Source of the DNA: an uncultured Bacteroides sp.
Lineage (GTDB): Bacteria; Bacteroidota; Bacteroidia; Bacteroidales; Bacteroidaceae
Direction of reading: 5' to 3'
Assembly (NCBI RefSeq): GCF_905207245.1
Contig: NZ_CAJLKP010000020.1
Coordinates: forward strand, 9,316 to 73,315
Length of the DNA: 64,000 bases
The notes under the pieces are model-generated. The model did not search any database and was not told the DNA's origin. It was given only the letters and a program-made list of their open reading frames with translations. The translations under genes and the position numbers were made by a program. Of this stretch, positions 26,307 to 34,011 are shown one piece after another; the first letter of the stretch is position 1, and each line of letters starts with the position of its first letter.

Positions 26307-27467
26307 ATGAAAACAATACCTATCATAGGCAACGACAGCTCTTTTCTATACCGTTTCCTGGTCAGTCCGCGCCTCCGGCCGGCCAGACATGCAACGCTCA
26401 TTGTAGCACTGCTTGTCATAGCCAGCAATCTGGTATTGTTCACTCTGCGGGATGCAACGGGGGCGTTAGGAAACTGGATATACCTGCTCATATTCAATTT
26501 GTTTGTGCTGTATGGTTCCCTTTTCTATTTTAATCTGCTTCACCTGACACCCCGCTATCTACTCAAACAAAAATACCTGACGTATATCCTCTACTTGTCG
26601 GGCGGTTTAATAGTGGTGTTTATCCTACAGGCCACACAAGAATATATGGTATCATCTGTTCTGCATATACCTAATATTTTCACCGGATATCCTAAGATAG
26701 CGTTTGTGATGGATTATCTCTCTTCTTTTCCGTTGACGCTCCTCAGCATTATCGGTGGTAGTATGACCGTCCTGTTGCGGTTGTGGATACTGGAAAACCA
26801 GCGTGTAATGCAATTGGAGAAAATCAGGTTGCAGTCTGAAATCGAACATCTGAAAGAACAGGTTAGTCCTTCGATGCTGTTCCGGGTACTTCATTATTCG
26901 GGAGAACAGGCATTGGTAAATCCGGGAAAAGCTTCAAAGATGCTGATGAAGTTGAGCCAGATACTCCGTTATCAGTTGTACGACTGCAATCGGGAGAAGG
27001 TTTTGCTGAATACGGAAATCAAATTTCTCACGAATTATCTGGAACTGGAGCAGCTTGTTTCCGGCAAGTTTGACTTCCGGATCAATGCATCCGGAGATAC
27101 CGGACGCACGTTTATATTTCCTTTGCTTTTTATCCCGTTCATACAGTACGCCGTAAAGCAAACAGAGACGCAGAAGGTACAACCGTGCTTCATTGAAATC
27201 AGTCTGGAAGCTGAGAATGATACTGTCCTTTTCAACTGCCAAGTCAAGAGAAGGAGACAAGAAGACGAGGAAACAAGGGAACAAGGTTCCTTGCAGCATA
27301 CAACAGATATTGCACAGCCCCTTGTCTCCCCGTCTCCTTGTCCTCTTGCCAACTATCAGGAACTGGACAAAATCCGGCAACGTCTCGACCTGCAATATGG
27401 AGAGCAATATCAGTTGGAGTTAAATGACCAAAGCATCCGGCTTAAGCTAAAAGGAGGTGGAAAATGA
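26307..27467 (+). CDS. Degenerate LytS/YehU-like sensor kinase (probable pseudokinase)
   Basis: 386 residues with four hydrophobic segments between about 30 and 160, then a histidine-kinase-like domain. The phospho-acceptor motif is altered: QVSPSMLFRVLHYS (185-198) stands where the neighbouring kinase has QINPHFLFNMLNNA, so the His is Ser189. The ATP-binding N box reads FIQYAVKQ instead of FVENAVKH. The glycine box is replaced by about 35 residues of charged, low-complexity sequence (about 313-348), which is an inserted palindromic repeat. It overlaps the next kinase gene by ATGA. It may act as a regulatory partner of that kinase; it is unlikely to phosphorylate by itself. Confidence 0.88.
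   Translation: MKTIPIIGNDSSFLYRFLVSPRLRPARHATLIVALLVIASNLVLFTLRDATGALGNWIYLLIFNLFVLYGSLFYFNLLHLTPRYLLKQKYLTYILYLSGGLIVVFILQATQEYMVSSVLHIPNIFTGYPKIAFVMDYLSSFPLTLLSIIGGSMTVLLRLWILENQRVMQLEKIRLQSEIEHLKEQVSPSMLFRVLHYSGEQALVNPGKASKMLMKLSQILRYQLYDCNREKVLLNTEIKFLTNYLELEQLVSGKFDFRINASGDTGRTFIFPLLFIPFIQYAVKQTETQKVQPCFIEISLEAENDTVLFNCQVKRRRQEDEETREQGSLQHTTDIAQPLVSPSPCPLANYQELDKIRQRLDLQYGEQYQLELNDQSIRLKLKGGGK
27241..27353. repeat. GACAAGG-type palindromic repeat inside a coding sequence
   Basis: The left arm (27241-27288) has repeated GACAAG/AACAAGG words and the right arm (27318-27353) has CCTTGTC/TCTCC words, inverted to each other, around a core TTGCAGCATACAACAG. The same type of element is intergenic at 44310-44432. 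Here it keeps the frame of the degenerate kinase open. Confidence 0.7.
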
Positions 27468-28516
27468 CCGGTAACCGCTTCACCAATTTCCTGCTCGCTC
27501 CCCAATATCGAGTGGCAAGGCATCTGTTCCTGCAGTTTGTGGTGTTTCTCATCACGGTGAATATTCTATGGAATGTTCCCATACGTCCGCTTTCACTGCC
27601 GCAAAGGTTACTGGGTTGGGCCATTTACTTTATTTCTATCGATGCGGTTTTCTATATCAACCTATATTGGTTGTTTCCCCGCTTCCTGCTGAAAGGCCGT
27701 CTGATGATGTATGCGTTCGGAGTGCTTTTAGTAAGTCTGGTAGTCATTGTGGCGGTAGCGGTATTCCAGATTTTCACTGTCGAGGTTACGACTACCGCAG
27801 TTCATTCCGAACTGATTCCTATCCTGATAAATGCCATATCGGGGGTGTTGGCAATGGGGTTTACCATAGCCGGAATGTCTGCCATACTCCTACTCCGCCA
27901 CTGGATACTTTACAACCAACGGGTGGATGAACTGCAATCCGCTACCCTGCGCTCGGAACTGAGGTTTCTCAAGAACCAGATAAATCCGCACTTCTTATTC
28001 AATATGCTGAATAATGCCAATGTGCTCATTCGCAAAAATCCTGCCGAAGCTTCGCAAGTATTATTTAAACTTGAGGATTTATTGCACTATCAGATGAATG
28101 ACAACTTCCGCGAACATGTACCTCTCCGTTCAGACATCCGTTTTCTGAATGATTATCTCAATCTGGAAAAGATACGGCGCGACCACTTCGACTACAGCAT
28201 CACCGAGGAGGGAGAGATAGATGCCATACAGTTACCGGCATTGCTTTTCATACCCTTTGTAGAAAATGCCGTGAAACACAACTTTGACAGTGAGCATCCA
28301 TCATACGTCCATCTCTTCTTTCAGATTGATAATGACCGTCTGGAATTCCGTTGCGAGAATTCCAAACCTGCCATCGCAATCGCCAAAAGCCGGGTAGGCG
28401 GCATCGGACTGACAAATATCCGCCGGAGACTCGAACTATTATATCCCGGCCGCTATCTTCTGGAAGTGGCGGAAACGGAAAATCAATATACAGTAACTCT
28501 AAAACTGAACTTATGA
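27464..28516 (+). CDS. LytS/YehU-family sensor histidine kinase
   Basis: 350 residues. Four hydrophobic segments (about 20-40, 50-72, 82-105 and 118-146) are followed by a His_kinase domain with QINPHFLFNMLNN, phospho-acceptor His176. The ATPase part has FVENAVKH and the glycine box VGGIGLTNIRRRLELLYP. It overlaps the upstream pseudokinase and the downstream regulator by ATGA each, so the three are translationally coupled. It should phosphorylate the LytTR regulator that follows. No extracellular sensor domain is visible, so the signal is probably sensed in or at the membrane. Confidence 0.94.
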   Translation: MTGNRFTNFLLAPQYRVARHLFLQFVVFLITVNILWNVPIRPLSLPQRLLGWAIYFISIDAVFYINLYWLFPRFLLKGRLMMYAFGVLLVSLVVIVAVAVFQIFTVEVTTTAVHSELIPILINAISGVLAMGFTIAGMSAILLLRHWILYNQRVDELQSATLRSELRFLKNQINPHFLFNMLNNANVLIRKNPAEASQVLFKLEDLLHYQMNDNFREHVPLRSDIRFLNDYLNLEKIRRDHFDYSITEEGEIDAIQLPALLFIPFVENAVKHNFDSEHPSYVHLFFQIDNDRLEFRCENSKPAIAIAKSRVGGIGLTNIRRRLELLYPGRYLLEVAETENQYTVTLKLNL

Positions 28517-29235
28517 ATTGTATTATCATAGACGATGAACCCTTGGCACGCGAAGCCATGGAAATGTTGGTGGAAGAAAATAAAGAACTTAGCTTACTGC
28601 GCATGTTCAACAATGCCGTGTCTGCCTCACGGTTTATGGAAGAACATTCTGTCGACCTTATTTTTCTGGATATTCAGATGCCCGGTATCACCGGCATAGA
28701 ATTCGCACACACCGTCTCCAAACGAACGCTTATCATTTTCACCACCGCCTATACGGAGTATGCACTGGACAGCTATGAAGTCGATGCCATCGACTATCTG
28801 GTAAAGCCTATAGAACCGGAACGATTTCAAAAAGCTGTATTAAAAGCTCTCTCCTATCATTCGCTATTGATGAAGGAAGAGAAAGAAGCCCTTGAGACGA
28901 ATGTATCTTCCGAGTATTTCTTCGTCAAGTCCGAACGGAAATACTTCAAAGTGAACTATGCCGATATTCTTTTCATCGAAGGACTGAAAGATTATGTAAT
29001 CCTCCAATTGCCGGAACAGCGCATCATCACCCGCATGAATATGAAAGGTATCTCCGAACTCCTGCCCCAGGATATGTTCCTCCGGGTAAACAAGTCGTAT
29101 ATCGTCAACACCCGGCACATCGATTCGTTTGATAACAATGACATTTACATAGGCAATTATGAGATTGCCATAGGCAACAGTTACCGCGACACATTTTTTG
29201 AAGAATTTCTAATGAAAGGAAAAAGAAAAGAGTGA
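28513..29235 (+). CDS. LytTR-family response regulator
   Basis: 240 residues from MNCIIIDDEPLAREAM; a longer frame upstream runs inside the kinase gene. The receiver domain has acidic D7-D8, phospho-acceptor D53 (FLDIQMPG), the switch Thr in FTTAY and Lys98 in VKPIEP. The LytTR DNA-binding domain (about 140-238) has YFFVKSERKYFKVNYADILF and FLRVNKSYIVN. It forms one operon with the two kinases and probably controls membrane or envelope genes such as the TonB receptor upstream; that is inference. Confidence 0.95.
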   Translation: MNCIIIDDEPLAREAMEMLVEENKELSLLRMFNNAVSASRFMEEHSVDLIFLDIQMPGITGIEFAHTVSKRTLIIFTTAYTEYALDSYEVDAIDYLVKPIEPERFQKAVLKALSYHSLLMKEEKEALETNVSSEYFFVKSERKYFKVNYADILFIEGLKDYVILQLPEQRIITRMNMKGISELLPQDMFLRVNKSYIVNTRHIDSFDNNDIYIGNYEIAIGNSYRDTFFEEFLMKGKRKE

Positions 29236-29287
29236 TAAAGTGGTGAGACGATAGAGTGATAAATTATCATTTATCAAAATAATCATG

Positions 29288-29295
29288 TACTTTTG
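29288..29295 (+). promoter_or_regulatory. Possible -7 element before the GNAT-NudC gene
   Basis: TACTTTTG fits TANNTTTG and lies 35 bp before the start codon. No clear -33 word is present at 29264-29267. Confidence 0.4.
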
Positions 29296-29330
29296 TATTC
29301 CGAAATAAGCAACTTAACAGGTTTACATAT

Positions 29331-30623
29331 ATGATACAAATTCGTCCCAGCCAGCTTTCAGACTTAGACCGCCTGATGGAGATATTCGATCATGCCCGCA
29401 ACTTTATGGCATCTGTAGGAAACGGAAACCAGTGGATCAATGGTTACCCCTCGCGTGAACTGATTGCCAAAGAAATCACCGATGGGCATTGTTATGCGTG
29501 TGAAGATGAGCATCGAAAAATTGTCGGAACATTCTGTTTTGTTCCGAGTCCTGATCCTTTTTATGCTCTTATCGAAGACGGAGCCTGGCTAAATGATGAG
29601 CCCTATTACGTCATTCATCGCATTGCCTCTGATGGAAGTTATAAGGGTATCGGTGATATTTGTTTAAACTGGTGTGCCAAGCAATATCCCAGTTTACGTG
29701 CAGATACACATAAAGACAATATTATTATGCAAAACCTCCTCGAACGAAACGGATTTGTCCGTTGTGGAATTGTGTATGTTTCCAATGGAACGGCAAGAAT
29801 TGCATACCAAAAGATAGAAGCTCCCAAACCTACGCAGTGGTTCGTCTTCTTTAAAGACCAACTGCTGCTGAAAAAAGAAAGAACAGACAAAGGAGAGATT
29901 AAATACAGTATACCCTATGGTACAGAACCACCATTGAAAACCGACGCAGGCATCACAATCCACGAAGTATTTCTGCCTACGGATGAAATGGTGCATGCAT
30001 TCGACATCGAACAACTTGTTGAAGAAACAGAAGAATGGATAATGGTCAACTTGCGGGGTTCTTATGAATACATCACTCTGGATGAATATAAGGCGGCCGG
30101 AAAGGCTTATCAGATATTGTATTGGGATCAGCACAGTCGCTTTTGTCCGGTATGTGGCACGCCTACGGAACAACAGACAGCTATCATGAAAAAGTGTCCT
30201 TCGTGTGCCTACGAAATATATCCACCCATTTCTACCGCTATCATCGTACTGATACGCCGTGGAGAAGAACTTTTGCTGGTGCATGCACGCAATTTCCGCG
30301 GAACATTCTATGGGCTGGTAGCGGGATTTCTGGAACCCGGAGAAACGCTGGAACAATGTGTACAACGGGAAGTGATGGAAGAAACAGGATTAAAAGTGAA
30401 AAACATCACTTATTTCGGAAATCAGCCCTGGCCCTATCCCAGCGGATTAATGGTAGGTTTCATTGCCGATTACGAAGACGGAGAAATCAAACTACAGAAA
30501 GACGAACTTAGTGCCGGTGCTTTCTACTCCAAAGAGAACCTTCCGGAAATACCGCGTAAACTAAGTATCGCGCGGAAAATGATAGACTGGTGGCTAAATC
30601 AAAAAGAAGAATTAAAAAGTTAA
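29331..30623 (+). CDS. nudC: GNAT acetyltransferase - NudC (NAD-decapping/NADH pyrophosphatase) fusion
   Basis: 430 residues. Residues 1-160 are a GNAT domain (IRPSQLSDLDRLMEIFDHAR; acetyl-CoA region SDGSYKGIGDICLNW; NIIMQNLLERNGF). From about 165 the protein is NudC-like: a zinc ribbon CPVCG/CPSC (Cys272, 275, 289 and 292), a Nudix box from Gly332 (GFLEPGETLEQCVQREVMEE), and the NADH-specific motif GNQPWPYPSGLM (363-374). NudC hydrolyses NADH and removes NAD caps from RNA. Stand-alone NudC proteins are about 260 residues, so the N-terminal acetyltransferase is an added module; its substrate is unknown. Confidence 0.93.
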   Translation: MIQIRPSQLSDLDRLMEIFDHARNFMASVGNGNQWINGYPSRELIAKEITDGHCYACEDEHRKIVGTFCFVPSPDPFYALIEDGAWLNDEPYYVIHRIASDGSYKGIGDICLNWCAKQYPSLRADTHKDNIIMQNLLERNGFVRCGIVYVSNGTARIAYQKIEAPKPTQWFVFFKDQLLLKKERTDKGEIKYSIPYGTEPPLKTDAGITIHEVFLPTDEMVHAFDIEQLVEETEEWIMVNLRGSYEYITLDEYKAAGKAYQILYWDQHSRFCPVCGTPTEQQTAIMKKCPSCAYEIYPPISTAIIVLIRRGEELLLVHARNFRGTFYGLVAGFLEPGETLEQCVQREVMEETGLKVKNITYFGNQPWPYPSGLMVGFIADYEDGEIKLQKDELSAGAFYSKENLPEIPRKLSIARKMIDWWLNQKEELKS

Positions 30624-30629
30624 AAGGAA

Positions 30630-30750
30630 GAGATAAATGAAATAAGAACAGATTGCGGAGGACACGCACTCAACAAACGAACAACTACGAATGAAACGAC
30701 TCTCATTCACATCAACCAATCGCGTGCAACCGCAATCTGTATTTTATCTC
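30630..30750. terminator. Large bidirectional hairpin between convergent genes
   Basis: GAGATAAA (30630-30637) pairs with TTTATCTC (30743-30750), ACAGATTGCGG (30648-30658) with CCGCAATCTGT (30730-30740), and CACGC with GCGTG further in. An inner GAATGA/TCATTC hairpin is near 30690. A second small hairpin, CTGCC-TCCC-GGCAG, is at 30760-30773. It lies between nudC (+) and the antiporter gene (-) and probably ends both transcripts. Confidence 0.65.
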
Positions 30751-30812
30751 TATCGGCAACTGCCTCCCGGCAGCTGACTACTTTTAACTCTTAATTCTTC
30801 AATTTTAAATTA

Positions 30813-32246
30813 TCAGAGTCCCACCTTTCCCTCAATCAACAGTATCACCGCTATCACGGAGCAAACCGCAATGGCCAGTGCCAGCCAACGTTCAGCATGA
30901 GAGAAGATTGGTTCGCCCTGCGCCCGGTTCTGTTTGCGTGCCACTACATAGAAGTAAATACCCACCAAATAGAAAATGGACGTCACAAGCAAAAGCAACA
31001 ATCCGCCTGCATAAAGCAACCAAAGGCAGAATAAAGAAGACACGATACCGATAAAGCGGTATTGACCAATCTTCTTCGGATCTGTTGTGCTCAGTTCCCC
31101 TTTCATAAAGCTGGCTTTCACCAGATAGATTCCGTAGAACAGATAAGCGGGAAGGATCATGACACCGGTAATGTCGATAGCAGCATCGTAAACCGACTTT
31201 GCCATAGCAACCATTACCATAAACACCTGCATGATGATACTGGATATCAGCAAGGCATAAATAGGTGTCGACTTCTTATTCTCACGCAGGAATGACTTCG
31301 GCAATATCTTCACCTGAGCAGCCGTATAGGGTACTTGCGCACACATCAACGTCCAGGCAATCCAACCACCAATGACAGAGACTATGACACTGAGCACCAC
31401 AAAGGTATAAGCCCAGTCGCCCACCGCATGTTTCAGCACGTATGCCACGGACGGGTCATCCAACTTTGCCAGTTCAGGCTGGTGCATGATACCATAGGAC
31501 AAAACGCTGATTAATGCATAAAGCACCAACGCCAGCAGAAAACCGATAACACCCGCCTTACCCACATCTCTACTGTTGCGGGCATGGGCAGACATCACCA
31601 CGGCACCTTCCACTCCAATGAAGCACCAGAGGGTGACAAGCATGGTACTCTTCACCTGTGCTCCTATGGAGCCCAAGTCAGGCGTATGCCCCCAGAAATC
31701 AAAACTCAGCGCGCCTATTTTAAAGAAAATAAAGAGGATAATGACAATTAGTATCAACGCCGCGAACTTCACGATAGTGACTATTGTATTCAGGGCGGCA
31801 GCAGCTTTCACACCTCTTGCCACAATGAAATACATGGCCCAAATGAAGAACGATCCAAACACCACCGTCTGCCAGCCATGATGAAGCAGCACAGGGAGGA
31901 ACTCACCGAACGAGTCATTGAGCATCACGGCAAACGCCACGTTACCCATAGCTGCACACAGCCAGTATCCCCAGGCAATGTTAAATCCCACATAATTGCC
32001 AAAACCCTCTTTTGCGTACTGATAGATACCTGCATTGAGATCAGGACGGGCATCGGCCAACACCTTGAAGTTGAGCACAAGGAACAATACTCCCACTCCC
32101 GAAATGACCCAGGAAATAAGAGTGGCCCCTAACCCCGCTCCTTGTGCCATGTTTTGCGAGATATTGAAAATACCTCCACCAATCATGGAACCGAAGACGA
32201 TAGCGACGAGTCCGCCCAATCCTAATTTCTTTGAAGTATCCGCCAT
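30813..32246 (-). CDS. APC-family basic amino acid/amine antiporter
   Basis: 477 residues with about 12 membrane helices. The first helix contains IVFGSMIGGGIFNISQNMA, with the GSxIGxGIF motif of APA antiporters that carries the substrate carboxyl site. The family includes arginine/agmatine (AdiC, AaxC) and histidine/histamine exchangers. It is the third gene of an operon with two pyruvoyl decarboxylases, starting 5 bp after the arginine decarboxylase gene. The expected role is to swap external Arg and/or His for the decarboxylated amine, exporting a proton equivalent each cycle. Which substrate is used cannot be decided from sequence. Confidence 0.92.
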   Translation of the reverse strand: MADTSKKLGLGGLVAIVFGSMIGGGIFNISQNMAQGAGLGATLISWVISGVGVLFLVLNFKVLADARPDLNAGIYQYAKEGFGNYVGFNIAWGYWLCAAMGNVAFAVMLNDSFGEFLPVLLHHGWQTVVFGSFFIWAMYFIVARGVKAAAALNTIVTIVKFAALILIVIILFIFFKIGALSFDFWGHTPDLGSIGAQVKSTMLVTLWCFIGVEGAVVMSAHARNSRDVGKAGVIGFLLALVLYALISVLSYGIMHQPELAKLDDPSVAYVLKHAVGDWAYTFVVLSVIVSVIGGWIAWTLMCAQVPYTAAQVKILPKSFLRENKKSTPIYALLISSIIMQVFMVMVAMAKSVYDAAIDITGVMILPAYLFYGIYLVKASFMKGELSTTDPKKIGQYRFIGIVSSLFCLWLLYAGGLLLLLVTSIFYLVGIYFYVVARKQNRAQGEPIFSHAERWLALAIAVCSVIAVILLIEGKVGL

Positions 32247-32251
32247 ATCAC

Positions 32252-32881
32252 TTATTTAGCTAATGGTGCATAACCAAAGTTCAGGAAACCGATAGCCGTC
32301 AGACAGTATGCAAACGGATTATCGGAAGGTATATTGATGAAATTGTGGAATAACTCCTTATCACCGTCCTGTTCCATGCCGCGCATGGAGAGTTCATGGT
32401 TCAACGACTTATTCAACCACATGCGTGCTTCTGCACCCGCTATTTCATCATCAATTTTTGAATCGTAATACTGCACATACTCGGCAGCAAAACCACCAAC
32501 GAACTTACCGTCCTTCTTTGCCCATACGATGCCCACACCGGTAGCGATTGCCTTATGTTCGGCATAGTTGGCACCCGATCCGGCAATAATCACTTCCAAT
32601 ACGGCTCCGTGGTGGAACTGATTCTTGATGTCGGGACGGAAAGGCAGATAATGGAATTTCTGATTCATCTCCGGGGTGATGGTCACCAGGTTGCCACGTA
32701 TTTCGGGCGGCATCACAGAGGTGTAAGGAATAACATTAAAATTTTCAATTCCGGCTTCGTGCAAGGCGAGGTCATAGGCAAAGGTTTCATAAGGCTGAGG
32801 TGGAATACCGTCATTAAAGGCGCCTGTACCACCAGTTACAAATCCGAAAATGGGATAACGTGTCCCTCTCATTTCATCCAT
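32252..32881 (-). CDS. Pyruvoyl-dependent arginine decarboxylase
   Basis: 209 residues, proenzyme of a PvlArgDC. The family is cleaved by serinolysis just before a Ser that becomes the pyruvoyl group. Here the segment is IPYTSVMPPEIRG, so the bond would be Thr54-Ser55, as in the chlamydial AaxB enzyme rather than the Ser-Ser of archaeal enzymes. Other family features are FVTGGTGAFNDGIPP near the start and AEHKAIATGVGIVWA (about 107-121), including the likely catalytic Glu. It converts arginine to agmatine and consumes a proton. It lies 41 bp after hdcA. Its leader carries a degenerate copy of the CTAAACCTAAACTAAAA element (32900-32916). Confidence 0.9.
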   Translation of the reverse strand: MDEMRGTRYPIFGFVTGGTGAFNDGIPPQPYETFAYDLALHEAGIENFNVIPYTSVMPPEIRGNLVTITPEMNQKFHYLPFRPDIKNQFHHGAVLEVIIAGSGANYAEHKAIATGVGIVWAKKDGKFVGGFAAEYVQYYDSKIDDEIAGAEARMWLNKSLNHELSMRGMEQDGDKELFHNFINIPSDNPFAYCLTAIGFLNFGYAPLAK

Positions 32882-32922
32882 GATAAAAATATTTATATAG
32901 TTAAAGTTTAGGTTAGGTCTTA

Positions 32923-33822
32923 TTATTCAATCATTGTCAGGTGCTCAAGCCCCAGCTTCTTTTCCCACTCGTCGATAGGCATACCTTTCAGGTCGGCAGC
33001 TTTCATACCTTCGGGAATAGCATTCTGGGCCAGATAAATGTACGGGGCGCAAGTCAACGCGCAACCCACTTGGTTCGGTTCTACGAAAGTGTACTTGTAG
33101 CCTACATAAATGCGGTCGTACTCTACCGACTGGTCTTGTCCGCACAGCACAATGCTGTTGGTTACTTTGCGGAGTGAGCCTTCCAGGAAACCAATGATTT
33201 CGGCTTCGGTGGTGTTGTCACCGCCATACGTGTTGGCATCCTCGATGAAAAGGCAAGAACCGTCACTACGATTTTTCAAGATAGCGATGCCAATGGCCGA
33301 CCATACCCACACGGGACCGCGGGCTGTCACATCCTTGTTGGCGCAGATGACGTGTGCTCCCGGCATGGGTGGGAAGCGTCGCTGGCCTTCACGTCCGAAG
33401 AGGCGTTCGCTTGCTTCCAGCAACGGGCGGGCATTATATACGGGAATAGCGGGTTTTCCGTCCGGTTGTTCCTGCATGTACATGGGTTTCTCCTTACCTG
33501 TAGCAATATCTTCGTGTACAGCAAGGTCGTATCCCCATACAGCACCGTTCTGGCCACAGAAAGAAGATACGGTCAGCATATTGATTTGTCCGATATAGGC
33601 GTCGTTCTTTTCGCAACGGTCATACGAAACAATGTTTTCGGTAACTGCGTCAAGGTCTTTTACATCGACTGTGCCCACTGAGAGTTTCATGGTAGAGATG
33701 TATCCCTGACCATTCGGAGCACCGGGATTCATGTAACCCATGCAGAATTCTTTACTTGGCCCTACGGCCTGTTCAATCACTTTAGCGGCATCATACTTAA
33801 TGCCGGCAACAAGATCTTTCAT
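32923..33822 (-). CDS. hdcA: Histidine decarboxylase, pyruvoyl type
   Basis: 299 residues, colinear with the lactobacillus HdcA proenzyme. CMGYMNPG, VSYDRCEKNDAYIGQIN, TVSSFCGQNG and VCANKDVTARGP all have clear counterparts. Self-cleavage would occur at Ser86-Ser87 to give beta and pyruvoyl-alpha chains. Glu194 in LFIEDANTYGG corresponds to the catalytic Glu of the known enzyme. It makes histamine from histidine and consumes a proton. It is the first gene of the decarboxylase-antiporter operon. Pyruvoyl HDC is best known from lactic acid bacteria and clostridia, so the copy in a Bacteroides background is notable. Confidence 0.9.
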   Translation of the reverse strand: MKDLVAGIKYDAAKVIEQAVGPSKEFCMGYMNPGAPNGQGYISTMKLSVGTVDVKDLDAVTENIVSYDRCEKNDAYIGQINMLTVSSFCGQNGAVWGYDLAVHEDIATGKEKPMYMQEQPDGKPAIPVYNARPLLEASERLFGREGQRRFPPMPGAHVICANKDVTARGPVWVWSAIGIAILKNRSDGSCLFIEDANTYGGDNTTEAEIIGFLEGSLRKVTNSIVLCGQDQSVEYDRIYVGYKYTFVEPNQVGCALTCAPYIYLAQNAIPEGMKAADLKGMPIDEWEKKLGLEHLTMIE

Positions 33823-33827
33823 AACTA

Positions 33828-33844
33828 TTTTAGTTTAGGTTTAG
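33828..33844 (-). promoter_or_regulatory. Shared leader element before hdcA
   Basis: The minus strand reads CTAAACCTAAACTAAAA, ending 5 nt before the hdcA start codon. The identical 17 nt occur before gadB (42841-42857). Confidence 0.6.
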
Positions 33845-33939
33845 ATGTTGCATATAGAACGGCATTTAACAGAGAATGATTAGAGGAATGACTTAAAGAA
33901 AGTAAAAGAACCTTAATCCGGAAAGAAAGCACACACTGC

Positions 33940-33986
33940 CCGGCAAAAAACAAAAAAGGTGCAACCCTTCGCAGGATTACACCTTT
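33940..33986 (-). terminator. Rho-independent terminator of the phospho-sugar mutase gene
   Basis: On the minus strand AAAGGTGTAATCC (33986-33974) pairs with GGGTTGCACCTTT (33967-33955) around a short TGCGAA-like loop. It is followed by TTTTTTGTTTTTT. It begins 26 bp after the stop codon. Confidence 0.85.
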
Positions 33987-34011
33987 CTTTCTGCCTTACA
34001 GCAATTTACCT

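Noticed and set aside
30648..30740. Transposon end or attachment site
   Set aside because: The inverted repeat lies between convergent genes, lacks a target duplication or a transposase, and is best read as a terminator.
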